This document shows, one piece after another, positions 1 to 6,508 of a stretch of DNA of 11,734 nt. Origin of the DNA: Acidobacteriota bacterium (GTDB lineage Bacteria > Acidobacteriota > Vicinamibacteria > Vicinamibacterales > 2-12-FULL-66-21); the NCBI GenBank assembly GCA_013697225.1, contig JACCXG010000476.1, forward strand, positions 1 to 11,734. The letters run 5' to 3'. A program made the position numbers and the translations under genes. The notes under the pieces are model-generated. The model searched no databases. It was not told the origin of the DNA and saw only the letters and a list, made by a program, of their open reading frames with translations. Every line of letters starts with the position of its first letter. The first letter of the stretch is position 1.

Positions 1-150
1 GCGCCAGAGGGCGGATCCGGTGAACCCTCCCGTGCGCCGCCGGCGCCCTGCCATCATTGACGCTGCCGTCCTGTCCCTCGGGACCAAGTACCTGACGCGC
101 CAGATTACGCCGCGTCCACCCGTCACCGAGCCCCTCAGGATCCGGGCACT

Positions 151-170
151 CGACGGACGCGTGTCCGTTG
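151..170 (-). terminator. Stem-loop after the beta-barrel gene
   Basis: The two arms, 151-158 and 163-170, form an 8-bp stem with one G-T pair around a 4-base loop (159-162). The structure lies about 13 bases beyond the stop codon of the beta-barrel gene. It is not followed by a T-run on the minus strand, so it is not a classic intrinsic terminator. In GC-rich genomes such hairpins can still end transcription or protect the 3' end. The pairing is seen directly; the role is inferred. Confidence 0.35.
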
Positions 171-183
171 CCGCGGCAGGCCC

Positions 184-828
184 TCAGTACCGGAAGACGA
201 CCCCGAGGGTGCTGGTCCAGTAACGAAGCCGGATGGGCAGGCCCGGTGGAACCGGCGGAGATTCGATGGCCTCGGGGTCTGGCCCCTGGACCTTCCTGAT
301 GTAGCGGAGGTCAAACCGGAGACCTACGCGGTCGCTGAGCAGACCGACGGCTCCGGCGCCGACGTTCATCCCCAGCAGGTTTAACCGCACAGGCGTGACG
401 TTGAGCTGATCGCGCGAGGATGCGTGAAGGAGCCCCAGGCCCCCGGAGACGTAGGGGCGTAAGCCATACCGGTTCAATCGCCTCGGAACGGTGAGCACGG
501 CGTTCCCCATCAGGGCGTCGGTCCGGCTGCTGACCACGTCGAAGCTGACGACCAGCCCCTCGCCTCCACGCTGGAAGAAGCCGGGTGTATGGAGGAAGAA
601 CGCCTCGAGTCCGACGGGGCCGTCGCCGAGGAGCATCACCGCGCCACCGTAGTTCCAGTGCCGCACCTCCGCTGCGCCTTTGAGATCGACGAGCGTGGTG
701 CTGCCCTTGAAGGTGTAGCCGATGAGCGGGGTCAGGTGCCAATCCGCGGCGCTCGTTGCCGGAAGTCCCAGGAGGAGGACGAGTCCCAGCAGCACGCGTC
801 CCGTAGCGGTGCGTACCAAGAGGCTCAA
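184..828 (-). CDS. Small outer-membrane beta-barrel protein
   Basis: This encodes a predicted 214-residue exported protein. From the proposed TTG start at 828 it begins with a short basic stretch and a hydrophobic segment (about residues 12-23). A signal-peptidase I-like site ATSA|ADW follows at about residue 27. The mature part of about 187 residues alternates polar and hydrophobic residues and has Gly/aromatic-rich strands such as LIGYTF and YVSGGLGL. It ends in FRY, an aromatic terminus like the beta-signal recognised by the Bam machinery. These traits fit an 8-strand OmpW/OmpA-like barrel. No ligand can be read from the sequence. The open frame continues upstream to an ATG at 1089, but that part overlaps the preceding gene and does not look like protein. 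The TTG at 828 overlaps the preceding TGA (TTGA), which suggests translational coupling. A GTG at 795 is an alternative but would leave the signal peptide without its basic end. The family call is moderate and the exact start uncertain. Confidence 0.7.
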   Translation of the reverse strand: MSLLVRTATGRVLLGLVLLLGLPATSAADWHLTPLIGYTFKGSTTLVDLKGAAEVRHWNYGGAVMLLGDGPVGLEAFFLHTPGFFQRGGEGLVVSFDVVSSRTDALMGNAVLTVPRRLNRYGLRPYVSGGLGLLHASSRDQLNVTPVRLNLLGMNVGAGAVGLLSDRVGLRFDLRYIRKVQGPDPEAIESPPVPPGLPIRLRYWTSTLGVVFRY

Positions 829-1898
829 AGGAGCATGCGCAGGAAGACCGAGGCGAAGAGCGAGCGGGTCACGTCGCCCGATTCGATCTGTGACGGTACG
901 ACGAGCCCGTCGCTGTTGGCCAGCAGGATCATCGTGGCTCTGTGCGACGGTACCTTCACGATCAGCGCCGAGTACGCATTCGGGAGTACCCCGAAATGCC
1001 AGATGACGCGGCTGCCGCGGTAATTCTGCGTAAACCAGCCAAGCCCGGTTGGCAGCGGGGTCCCACTTGCGCCAACCGCTGGCGTCCAAGCGGCAGCCAG
1101 CGTTTCGGGCAGCAGAATGTCTCCGGCGTCGAGGGCAGCATCCAGGCGCGCCAGGTCGCGCACGGTGGAGACGAGGCCGGTGGCGGCATTCAGGCCGTCC
1201 GCGGGCACGTCCGCTCGCGTGGCGCGCCGGCGATCCACCTTGTACGGCACTGCCATCCGCTGGAGCACGGCAGCGTAGCGGTCGAGTGCCGCCGGCTCGA
1301 ACAGTTCCTCGGGAACCGCCTGCCGATTCTGAAGGTCCGCCCCGGGAACGGTGTCGATCAGCGCAAGCCTGTCGAGCAGCCGGTGCGCCATGCTCCGCCG
1401 GTATGGCTGCCGCACGCAGCTTTCCATGGCGGTGCTCAGCAGCGCAAAGCGGGCGGGATCGTACTTGTAGTCACTTCCCAGCCCTGCCGGCGCCGAATGG
1501 CTGAGGACCTGGCGGAGGCTGGCGGCCCCTGCCGGGAGGGCCACACCGTACTCCAGGAGTGGCGCGTCCAATTCGAGCCGGCGAAACTCCACACACTGCA
1601 GCAGGAGCACCGCAGCGAACGTCTGACTGATGTCCGCAACGTAGTAGGGAGTATCGGGCGTGGCGCGGATCCGGGCCTCCTGGTTCGCCATCCCGAGGCC
1701 GCGCTCCCACACGACAACCCCGTCCTGCAGGAGCGCCCCGGACATTCCGGGAATCCCCGCCTGCTGGCGGAGCACCTCGACGTAGCTCTCGAACGCGGAG
1801 CTCCCCGTGTCGAGCCGGTTGGCAGAGGTTTGTCCGGCCCCGACGGCGGCAGTCAGCGAAACGGCGAGGAGTGCGGCGAGGGCAGCTGGCCTGCGCAT
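825..1898 (-). CDS. Exported serine-hydrolase (beta-lactamase-fold) protein lacking catalytic SxxK
   Basis: This is a 357-residue protein with a signal peptide (residues 1 to about 21, basic MRR then an Ala/Leu core). It belongs to the beta-lactamase/class C penicillin-binding-like family, which acts in the periplasm on peptides, peptidoglycan or esters. Recognisable family blocks are the substrate-pocket strand GIPGMSGALLQDG (48-60), LRQVLSHSAPAG (128-139, the usual LLTHTSG region), ATGLVSTVRDLARL (239-252), and HFG (301-303, the usual HxG/KTG box). The active-site block normally reads ASVSKTFTA but here reads ADISQTFAA (88-96). The nucleophile Ser is therefore Asp89 and the Lys is Gln92. 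The YxN motif also reads YDP (146-148). Hydrolase activity by the normal mechanism is unlikely, and a binding or scaffolding role is more plausible. The ATG at 1898 is preceded by GAGG at 1907-1910 with 8 bases of spacing. It sits 60 bases after pepF and overlaps the barrel gene. The fold assignment is good; the function is unknown. Confidence 0.85.
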   Translation of the reverse strand: MRRPAALAALLAVSLTAAVGAGQTSANRLDTGSSAFESYVEVLRQQAGIPGMSGALLQDGVVVWERGLGMANQEARIRATPDTPYYVADISQTFAAVLLLQCVEFRRLELDAPLLEYGVALPAGAASLRQVLSHSAPAGLGSDYKYDPARFALLSTAMESCVRQPYRRSMAHRLLDRLALIDTVPGADLQNRQAVPEELFEPAALDRYAAVLQRMAVPYKVDRRRATRADVPADGLNAATGLVSTVRDLARLDAALDAGDILLPETLAAAWTPAVGASGTPLPTGLGWFTQNYRGSRVIWHFGVLPNAYSALIVKVPSHRATMILLANSDGLVVPSQIESGDVTRSLFASVFLRMLL

Positions 1899-1911
1899 GC
1901 GTAGAACCTCG

Positions 1912-1924
1912 TCAGTTTAACTGA
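1912..1924. promoter_or_regulatory. Perfect 6-bp inverted repeat upstream of the hydrolase-like gene
   Basis: TCAGTT-T-AACTGA is a perfect dyad with a single central base. It lies just upstream of the GAGG ribosome-binding site of the 1898-825 gene, in an otherwise GC-rich region. It could be a small operator or a chance AT-rich palindrome. It is too short-looped to be an RNA hairpin with the full stem. The sequence is certain; the role is a guess. Confidence 0.25.
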
Positions 1925-1958
1925 ATGCGCGGCGCCTGAACAGCCCCAGGGGAGTGCC

Positions 1959-3869
1959 CTACCGGTCCGGCGAGGGACGGCCGGCCAGCAGCTTGTCCAT
2001 TTCGTCCATGACCCTGTTCATCCGCTGAATGGTGAGCTCCAGCGGCTCGTCGGTCGTCATGTCGACACCAGCGTCTTTCAGGAGCTCGATCGGGTACTTC
2101 GAACCGCCCGCGCCGAGGAACGCCAGGTAGCGCTTCGTGGCCGAGGCATCACCGGCGAGCACCTTTTCGGACAGGGCGGCCGAGGCCGTGTACGACGTGG
2201 CGTACTGGAACACGTAGTAGGCCCTGTAGAAGTGGGGGATGAAGGCCCACTCGTGAGCAACGTAGTCGTCAACGACGCTGATCCCCTGATCATGGCCGTA
2301 GTACTTCCTGGTGATCTCGGAGTAGAGGGTGTCCAGGACCTCCCCCGTGATCGGTCGTCCTTTCTCCGCCATCTCGTGCGTGCGCAGTTCGAACTCTGCG
2401 AACTGCGTCTGCCTGAATACGGTGCTCTTGATCCCTTCCAGGTAGTTGCCGAGCAGCGACAGCTTCGTGGCCTCGTCGGTAATCGTCTTCAGCAGATGGT
2501 CGATGAGCAGCGCTTCGTTGAACGTGGAGGCGACCTCGGCGACGAAAATCGGGTAGCCCGCCGTTGCAAACGGCTGCGTCGTGTTCGAGTAGTAGCTGTG
2601 CATCGTGTGCCCCAGCTCGTGGGCGAGCGTGCTCACGTCCGTGTACTTCCCGTTGTAGTTCATGAGGATGTACGGGTGGACGTCGTACGCGCCGCCGTTC
2701 GAGTACGCACCGGAGCGCTTCCCGTCGCTGGGGAGCAGATCGATCCATCGCTCGTTGAAGGCGCGTGTGATCACCGCGGCGTACTCGGGCCCGAGTGGCG
2801 CCAGGCCGGCGAGGATGAGACGCTTCGCCTCTTCGGGGGTGTAGGTGACATCGACCGACGCGACGAGCGGCGCGTAGAGGTCGTAGTAATGGAGCTCCGA
2901 GAGTCCCATCATCTTCTGCCGGAGCTTGAGATAGCGGTGGAATGTCGGCAGGTGCCTGTTCACGCCCTCCACGAGCCGCATGTAGACCGAGGTCGGGATA
3001 TTCGGGCCGTCGAGGGCCGCCTCGAGCGAGCTCCCGTACTCCCGGGCACGCGACACGAAAATGTCCGCCTGAATCTGCGAGTTCATCGTTGTTCCGAACG
3101 TCCCGCGATACGTTCCGAGCGCACCGAGAAAGCTGGACATCACCTTTTCGCGGTCCTCGCGCTTCGGCAGCGCCCGGTACATGCTGTAGCCGGCGCTGTC
3201 GAGGCGTACGGTGTTGCCATCGCTCAGCGTGACGGAGGGATACGGGAAGTCCGCGTCTGAGAACACGCCGAAGATGGTGGAGGGGGCGCTGGTGATCACT
3301 GAAGCGGACGCCAGCAGCTTCTCTTCCGCGTCCGACTTCGTATGCGGGCGGCGGCGCTGGATGTCGTCCAGGTACAGTCTGTAGACGGACAGGCGTGGCT
3401 CCTGCGCCACGAACCGATCCACCACCGCGCGGTCCATCTGGAGGATTTCAGGCTCGATGTAAGCGGCCTCGGCGCCAAACCTGGCGGCCACCTGCGCCAT
3501 CTCCTGCTGCATTCCCTGGTGCACGCTGATACGTGTGTCTTCGTCCGACAGCATGCTGGCATACACGTAGGCGCGGGCCAGCTCCTTGTTCAACCGGCTC
3601 CCCATCTCGAGCGCGTCGGCGAGCCGCTCCGCCGATATGTGCAGAGTGCCCCTGAAGCTGCGGACCTCTGGAATGTCTGCAATCAACCTGTCGGTCGCTG
3701 TGCGCCAGGCCCCTATGGAAGGGTAGATGGCCGTCAGGTCCCACTTGTGCTCCTCGGGGATTCTGGCGCGATCGCGCTCCTGCGCCCGGGCGGAGCCGAG
3801 GGGAAGCGTCGCGATGGCGCCGGTGACGAGCGCCTGACAGATGAAGACATGGCTGGACCTGCAGAACAT
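1959..3869 (-). CDS. pepF: Exported oligoendopeptidase F (M3B zinc metallopeptidase)
   Basis: This 636-residue protein closely follows the PepF/M3B pattern. PepF cleaves short peptides (in characterised members roughly 7-17 residues). The N-terminal WDLTAIYPS block (43-51) is typical of the family. The catalytic helix is HELGHTMHSYYS (417-428): His417 and His421 bind zinc, Glu418 is the base, and Glu445 in FVAEVASTFNE is the likely third ligand. The C-terminal AHEWAFIPHFY and YYVFQYATSY blocks and the GGSKYPIELLKDAGVDM motif are also present. Unlike the cytoplasmic enzymes of Firmicutes, it begins with a signal-peptide-like segment: a hydrophobic core at residues 9-25 and an ARA|Q cleavage site at about 29. 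It is therefore probably periplasmic or secreted. The ATG at 3869 has an AGGAG ribosome-binding site at 3874-3878, 4 bases upstream. It lies 68 bases after the kinase-like gene and 60 before the hydrolase-like gene, all on the same strand. Length is normal apart from the leader, and no key residue is missing. Confidence 0.95.
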   Translation of the reverse strand: MFCRSSHVFICQALVTGAIATLPLGSARAQERDRARIPEEHKWDLTAIYPSIGAWRTATDRLIADIPEVRSFRGTLHISAERLADALEMGSRLNKELARAYVYASMLSDEDTRISVHQGMQQEMAQVAARFGAEAAYIEPEILQMDRAVVDRFVAQEPRLSVYRLYLDDIQRRRPHTKSDAEEKLLASASVITSAPSTIFGVFSDADFPYPSVTLSDGNTVRLDSAGYSMYRALPKREDREKVMSSFLGALGTYRGTFGTTMNSQIQADIFVSRAREYGSSLEAALDGPNIPTSVYMRLVEGVNRHLPTFHRYLKLRQKMMGLSELHYYDLYAPLVASVDVTYTPEEAKRLILAGLAPLGPEYAAVITRAFNERWIDLLPSDGKRSGAYSNGGAYDVHPYILMNYNGKYTDVSTLAHELGHTMHSYYSNTTQPFATAGYPIFVAEVASTFNEALLIDHLLKTITDEATKLSLLGNYLEGIKSTVFRQTQFAEFELRTHEMAEKGRPITGEVLDTLYSEITRKYYGHDQGISVVDDYVAHEWAFIPHFYRAYYVFQYATSYTASAALSEKVLAGDASATKRYLAFLGAGGSKYPIELLKDAGVDMTTDEPLELTIQRMNRVMDEMDKLLAGRPSPDR

Positions 3870-3937
3870 AGGACTCCTGTCGGACGAATTCAGGATAAGC
3901 GGAATCGTCTCCGGCGACCGCCGTGGACGCGCAGTGT

Positions 3938-4843
3938 CTAGGGTGCGCTGGTGAGGAGGGCTGCCGGCTGTGTGTGGCTCTGCCGGTCGAACAGTGCCGC
4001 CCCGCCGATGCTCTCGATTTTCGCGACAATCAGATCGCGTCGCGCGAGGATGGCCCGGACCTGCCCACCGTCGAGAAAGCCCCGGGTCTCGCGCGCGAGG
4101 GTCTGCTGATCGAGCGCCTTCAGCCGCTGGAAGACAGCGCGGTCACACCGCACCACGAGGGCGGGGTTCCGCAGGCGTGTGTGCTTCCGAAACGCGCGCG
4201 TATGATCGATTCCCCAGATCCGCCAGTCACTTCCAATCAGCATGTTCCCCATGTTCCGGTCGGTGTTATAGATGAGCTCATCGAACAGGCGCATCATGTG
4301 AAGCTGCTCGCTCCAGTACGCCGCGCGGTCCGAGGGAGCGCTGATCCCCTCCTTCAGCCGTTTCCCCTCGTCCATCACGACGTCGTCTATCCACCAGGTG
4401 ATGGCCGCGGGTTGGCGGCCAAGATTGCCTGCGACGCTGACGGGAACCAGACCGAGCCCGAGCAGCCGGTCCAGCTTGTAGGCAGCCACGTTGAACATCC
4501 AGCTGTCGCGAAAGTCCAGCTCCATGCCCGCGCGGCTCCGGAACTCCCGACGGTATTCGTCGACAACCTGGATGTGGGCATCGTGCGTCATCGTGCCGTC
4601 CGAGAGCGTTGCACGGATGGACCCGGTCACCCCCTTCCCCGCATCCCGCTTACTTACAACCCTTGCCCTGGTGAGGAACTGCTCGATCTCGGTATCGGGG
4701 GGCGCCACTTGTATGGCTGCCCCTGGCGTGGAGGCAGGTTCGAGCACCGTCTGGGGCGAGGCGGATGGAACGCCCAGCGTCAGGAGTATGGCCAGGGCGG
4801 CGAATCCGACCGTGGGTCCCGATGCCGTGCGGACTCTGGTCAT
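3938..4843 (-). CDS. Exported PI3/4-kinase/HipA-like kinase-fold protein
   Basis: This is a 301-residue protein with a predicted N-terminal signal (MTRVR, hydrophobic core about 11-25, then PSASPQ). The body resembles the PI3/PI4-kinase-like or HipA-like atypical kinase fold. NVAAYKLDRLLGLGLVPVSV (118-137) matches the helix that begins E-V-A-A-Y in many bacterial relatives. FDELIYNTDRNMGNML (187-202) matches the catalytic loop, with Asp195 as base and Asn200 as metal ligand. WGIDHTRAF (210-218) matches the second metal-binding Asp (Asp213). The residue that usually starts the first helix as Glu is Asn118 here. I cannot confidently place the ATP-binding Lys. The substrate is unknown and could be protein, lipid or small molecule. 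An in-frame ATG exists at 5038, but the segment before Met at 4843 is Pro/Arg-rich and lacks family features. The 4843 start has AAGGAG 10 bases upstream and yields a clean signal peptide. It is the first gene of the minus-strand run. An export-located kinase needs a source of nucleotide, so the location or the activity deserves doubt. Confidence 0.75.
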   Translation of the reverse strand: MTRVRTASGPTVGFAALAILLTLGVPSASPQTVLEPASTPGAAIQVAPPDTEIEQFLTRARVVSKRDAGKGVTGSIRATLSDGTMTHDAHIQVVDEYRREFRSRAGMELDFRDSWMFNVAAYKLDRLLGLGLVPVSVAGNLGRQPAAITWWIDDVVMDEGKRLKEGISAPSDRAAYWSEQLHMMRLFDELIYNTDRNMGNMLIGSDWRIWGIDHTRAFRKHTRLRNPALVVRCDRAVFQRLKALDQQTLARETRGFLDGGQVRAILARRDLIVAKIESIGGAALFDRQSHTQPAALLTSAP

Positions 4844-4876
4844 CCTCAGGGATCTCCTTGCAGCGTGGAAGGGAGG

Positions 4877-4905
4877 ATTGTCGCTGCGAGCGGTCCCAAA
4901 CGCAA
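4877..4905 (-). promoter_or_regulatory. Weak sigma70-like promoter for the minus-strand run
   Basis: Read on the minus strand, TTGCGT (4905-4900) and GACAAT (4882-4877) are separated by 17 bases. They match the -35 and -10 consensus at 3 and 4 of 6 positions. Transcription would start near 4870, giving a leader of roughly 27 bases before the ATG at 4843 that still includes its AAGGAG. The match is modest and could be chance in this 206-base divergent region. Confidence 0.3.
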
Positions 4906-5014
4906 GCGCCCGCCGCCGGCTGGAGCAGGAGTTACACAGTCGGGGTGGATTGCGGAGGGGTTTCCATACGTGCTGCGGCCGGCAGAGTGCGGGGTGAGTC
5001 GGTGTATCGAGATT

Positions 5015-5020
5015 TATGAT
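5015..5020 (+). promoter_or_regulatory. Possible -10 element for the receiver gene
   Basis: TATGAT matches the sigma70 -10 consensus at five of six positions and sits in a short AT-rich patch. It lies 29 bases before the receiver ATG. I see no convincing -35 at 16-18 bases upstream. A start near 5027 would leave a leader of about 23 bases without an obvious ribosome-binding site. Confidence 0.25.
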
Positions 5021-5049
5021 GAGGTGCGGTTCTTGCACGGCTGACCCAC

Positions 5050-5415
5050 ATGGCCCGCTGCATCATCGTTGACGATCACGGTGATACCCGCGCCGGATAC
5101 GCCGAGTTCCTGTCGGCGTTCGGGTTCGAGGTCAGAACGGCAGCGGACGCAGACGAACTGCGGCCCCTGCTGACGGAATGGCGGCCCGACGCCATCGTCC
5201 TCGATCTGCAGCTTCCCAGGACCGACGGCTGGCAGCTCACGCGGGAGCTCAAAGGAGATCCTCGGACACGTGACATCGTCATCGTGGTGGTGTCCGCGTG
5301 CGTCATGGCGGCGGAGCGAGCAGCGGCGGAAGCGGCCGGTTGCGATGCCTTCATCAACAAGCCGGTGGATCCCATGCTGATCCTGGAGGAATTGAGGGCG
5401 CGCACGAGAGCTTGA
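5050..5415 (+). CDS. Stand-alone CheY-like receiver domain (response regulator)
   Basis: This 121-residue protein is a single complete receiver domain with no output domain. It has the acidic pair Asp8-Asp9 (IIVDDH) and the phospho-acceptor Asp52 in VLDLQLP. Ser82 occupies the Thr/Ser switch position (VVVSA), Phe101 the aromatic switch position, and Lys104-Pro105 the conserved KP in FINKPVD. It should accept phosphate from a histidine kinase and act through protein contacts, as CheY or Spo0F-type proteins do. No histidine kinase, chemotaxis gene or DNA-binding partner is in the window, so its pathway is unknown. The ATG at 5050 gives the usual receiver N-terminus. The only purine-rich match (GAGGTG, 5021-5026) is too far upstream to act as a normal ribosome-binding site. 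It is transcribed divergently from the kinase-like gene. Confidence 0.93.
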   Translation: MARCIIVDDHGDTRAGYAEFLSAFGFEVRTAADADELRPLLTEWRPDAIVLDLQLPRTDGWQLTRELKGDPRTRDIVIVVVSACVMAAERAAAEAAGCDAFINKPVDPMLILEELRARTRA

Positions 5416-5425
5416 CCAGGGCGCC

Positions 5426-5443
5426 GGATCCCAGGTGGGATTC
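5426..5443 (+). terminator. Stem-loop after the receiver gene
   Basis: GGATCCC (5426-5432) pairs with GGGATTC (5437-5443) around an AGGT loop, giving a 7-bp stem with one G-T pair. It starts 10 bases after the receiver stop. No T-tract follows, so termination is only suggested. If real, it would separate the receiver gene from the VOC gene 106 bases further on. Confidence 0.35.
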
Positions 5444-5548
5444 ACAAGAGAACAGCGTCGCTCATCTGTCGGCTCACTGCCCCACGGTACGGCAGGGATT
5501 TTCGGGGACGGTTGCACACGGAGCGGGAGAGTGCGCGATGATGGGGCT

Positions 5549-6487
5549 ATGGCAAGCGGCCAGCCAATTCATCCGCGGGTGGGAATCGGGCACGTTCATC
5601 TGAAGGTCGCCGATCTGGAACGGGCGGTGGCCTTCTATCAGGGCGTGCTCGGGTTCGAGGTGACCCAACGCTTCGGCAACTCCGCCGCCTTTCTGGGCGC
5701 GGGGGGATATCACCACCATATCGGGCTGAATACATGGGAGAGCGCAGGCGGAATCCCCCCTGCCCCGGGAACGACGGGGCTGTACCACCTCGCCATCCTG
5801 TATCCGGATCGGCGGACACTCTCCGATGCACTGCGGCGCGTCACGGCTGCGGGCGTGGCGCTCGATGGAGCGAGCGACCATGGAGTGAGTGAAGCGCTGT
5901 ATCTTCGTGATCCCGACGGCAACGGCGTGGAACTCTACTGCGATCGCCCGCGGGAGGAATGGCCACGCTCCCTGGACGGCTCCCTGCGGATGGTCACCCG
6001 GCCGCTGGATCTCGAGTCGCTTCTCGCGGCGGCGGACGAGGCGGGCGCGGTTCCCACCTCATCGGACGATACGCCAGCGACCGCTGCCCTTCTGTCAGCG
6101 GGTACGCGCGAACGCCTGCGCGAGCTGCGGCTCGCACTGCTGAACCTGCACAAGGTTCTTCTGGATGATGCCCGGGCGGCTTACGAGATGGATCGCGGCC
6201 GGGTGGGATCGAACGCCACCCTTCTGCAGCTCGTCATCAACGATCCATGGTTCGCATGGCTCCTCCCGCTGTCGGGCATCGTCGTGCGTCTCGACGAGAC
6301 GCTGAACGCCGATGTGCCAGCCACGGAGGGGGACGCAGCCGTTCTTCTCGAGCAGGTCGGACGCCTGTTGTCGCCAGCGGGCGGCGGGGACGTCTTCGCG
6401 CAGCGGTATTACGAAGCGCTCCAGCGGCAACCCGCGGTCATTGTCGCGCACGCGGAAGTCAGACGAATCCTCAAGCAGGCGCAGTGA
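5549..6487 (+). CDS. VOC-family dioxygenase-like protein with extra C-terminal domain
   Basis: This 312-residue protein has two parts. Residues 10 to about 135 form a vicinal-oxygen-chelate unit like the catechol-2,3-dioxygenase/glyoxalase group. It opens with VGIGHVHLKVADLERAVAFY and has YHHHIGLNTW (54-63), GLYHLAIL (77-84) and DPDGNGVELY (121-130). His15, His80 and Glu128 are the likely 2-His-1-carboxylate metal site, so it probably binds a divalent metal. The substrate (aromatic ring cleavage, glyoxal-type or resistance chemistry) cannot be told. Characterised CatE-type enzymes have two such units, and this has one. Residues about 185-312 are a separate helical region containing LRELRLALLNLHKVLLDD, LLQLVINDPWFAWLLPLSG and RYYEALQR. 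I recall similar sequences as stand-alone proteins of unknown function. The ATG at 5549 has only a poorly spaced GGGG. A GTG at 5531 has a well-placed GGAG (5520-5523) and would add six residues. The MATE transporter follows closely, which hints at a detoxification or export theme. Confidence 0.88.
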   Translation: MASGQPIHPRVGIGHVHLKVADLERAVAFYQGVLGFEVTQRFGNSAAFLGAGGYHHHIGLNTWESAGGIPPAPGTTGLYHLAILYPDRRTLSDALRRVTAAGVALDGASDHGVSEALYLRDPDGNGVELYCDRPREEWPRSLDGSLRMVTRPLDLESLLAAADEAGAVPTSSDDTPATAALLSAGTRERLRELRLALLNLHKVLLDDARAAYEMDRGRVGSNATLLQLVINDPWFAWLLPLSGIVVRLDETLNADVPATEGDAAVLLEQVGRLLSPAGGGDVFAQRYYEALQRQPAVIVAHAEVRRILKQAQ

Positions 6488-6491
6488 GAGT

Positions 6492-6500
6492 TGCTATGAT
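6492..6500 (+). promoter_or_regulatory. Extended -10 promoter-like motif before the MATE gene
   Basis: TGCTATGAT matches the extended -10 form (TGn followed by a five-of-six TATAAT match). It lies 8 bases before the TTG at 6509. A transcript would begin at about 6507, essentially at that codon. It would therefore be near-leaderless, or the true start would be the later GTG at 6593. No good -35 is visible, which extended -10 promoters tolerate. Confidence 0.3.
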
Positions 6501-6508
6501 TTCCGGTC

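Noticed and set aside
1..57. Minus-strand frame from consecutive ATGs at 57-52 reading MMAGRRRRTGGFTG to the left edge
   Set aside because: Only 19 codons are visible, with a poor ribosome-binding site (AGGA about 11 bases away) and no recognisable family. It may be the start of a gene outside the window but cannot be supported.
20..223. Plus-strand 67-codon frame starting with GTG
   Set aside because: It overlaps the end of the barrel gene, is rich in Arg/Pro as expected from random GC-rich frames, and shows no motif.
829..1089. N-terminal extension of the barrel protein to an ATG at 1089
   Set aside because: It lies wholly inside the hydrolase-like gene in another frame, is Arg/Asp-rich, and would bury the signal peptide at residue 90.
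942..1904. Long plus-strand frame opposite the hydrolase-like gene
   Set aside because: It is an antisense shadow typical of high-GC coding DNA, and no domain or ribosome-binding site is visible.
4844..5038. N-terminal extension of the kinase-like protein to an ATG at 5038
   Set aside because: The 65 extra residues are Pro/Arg/Ser-rich without homology-like features, and the ATG at 4843 has AAGGAG upstream and opens a clean signal peptide.
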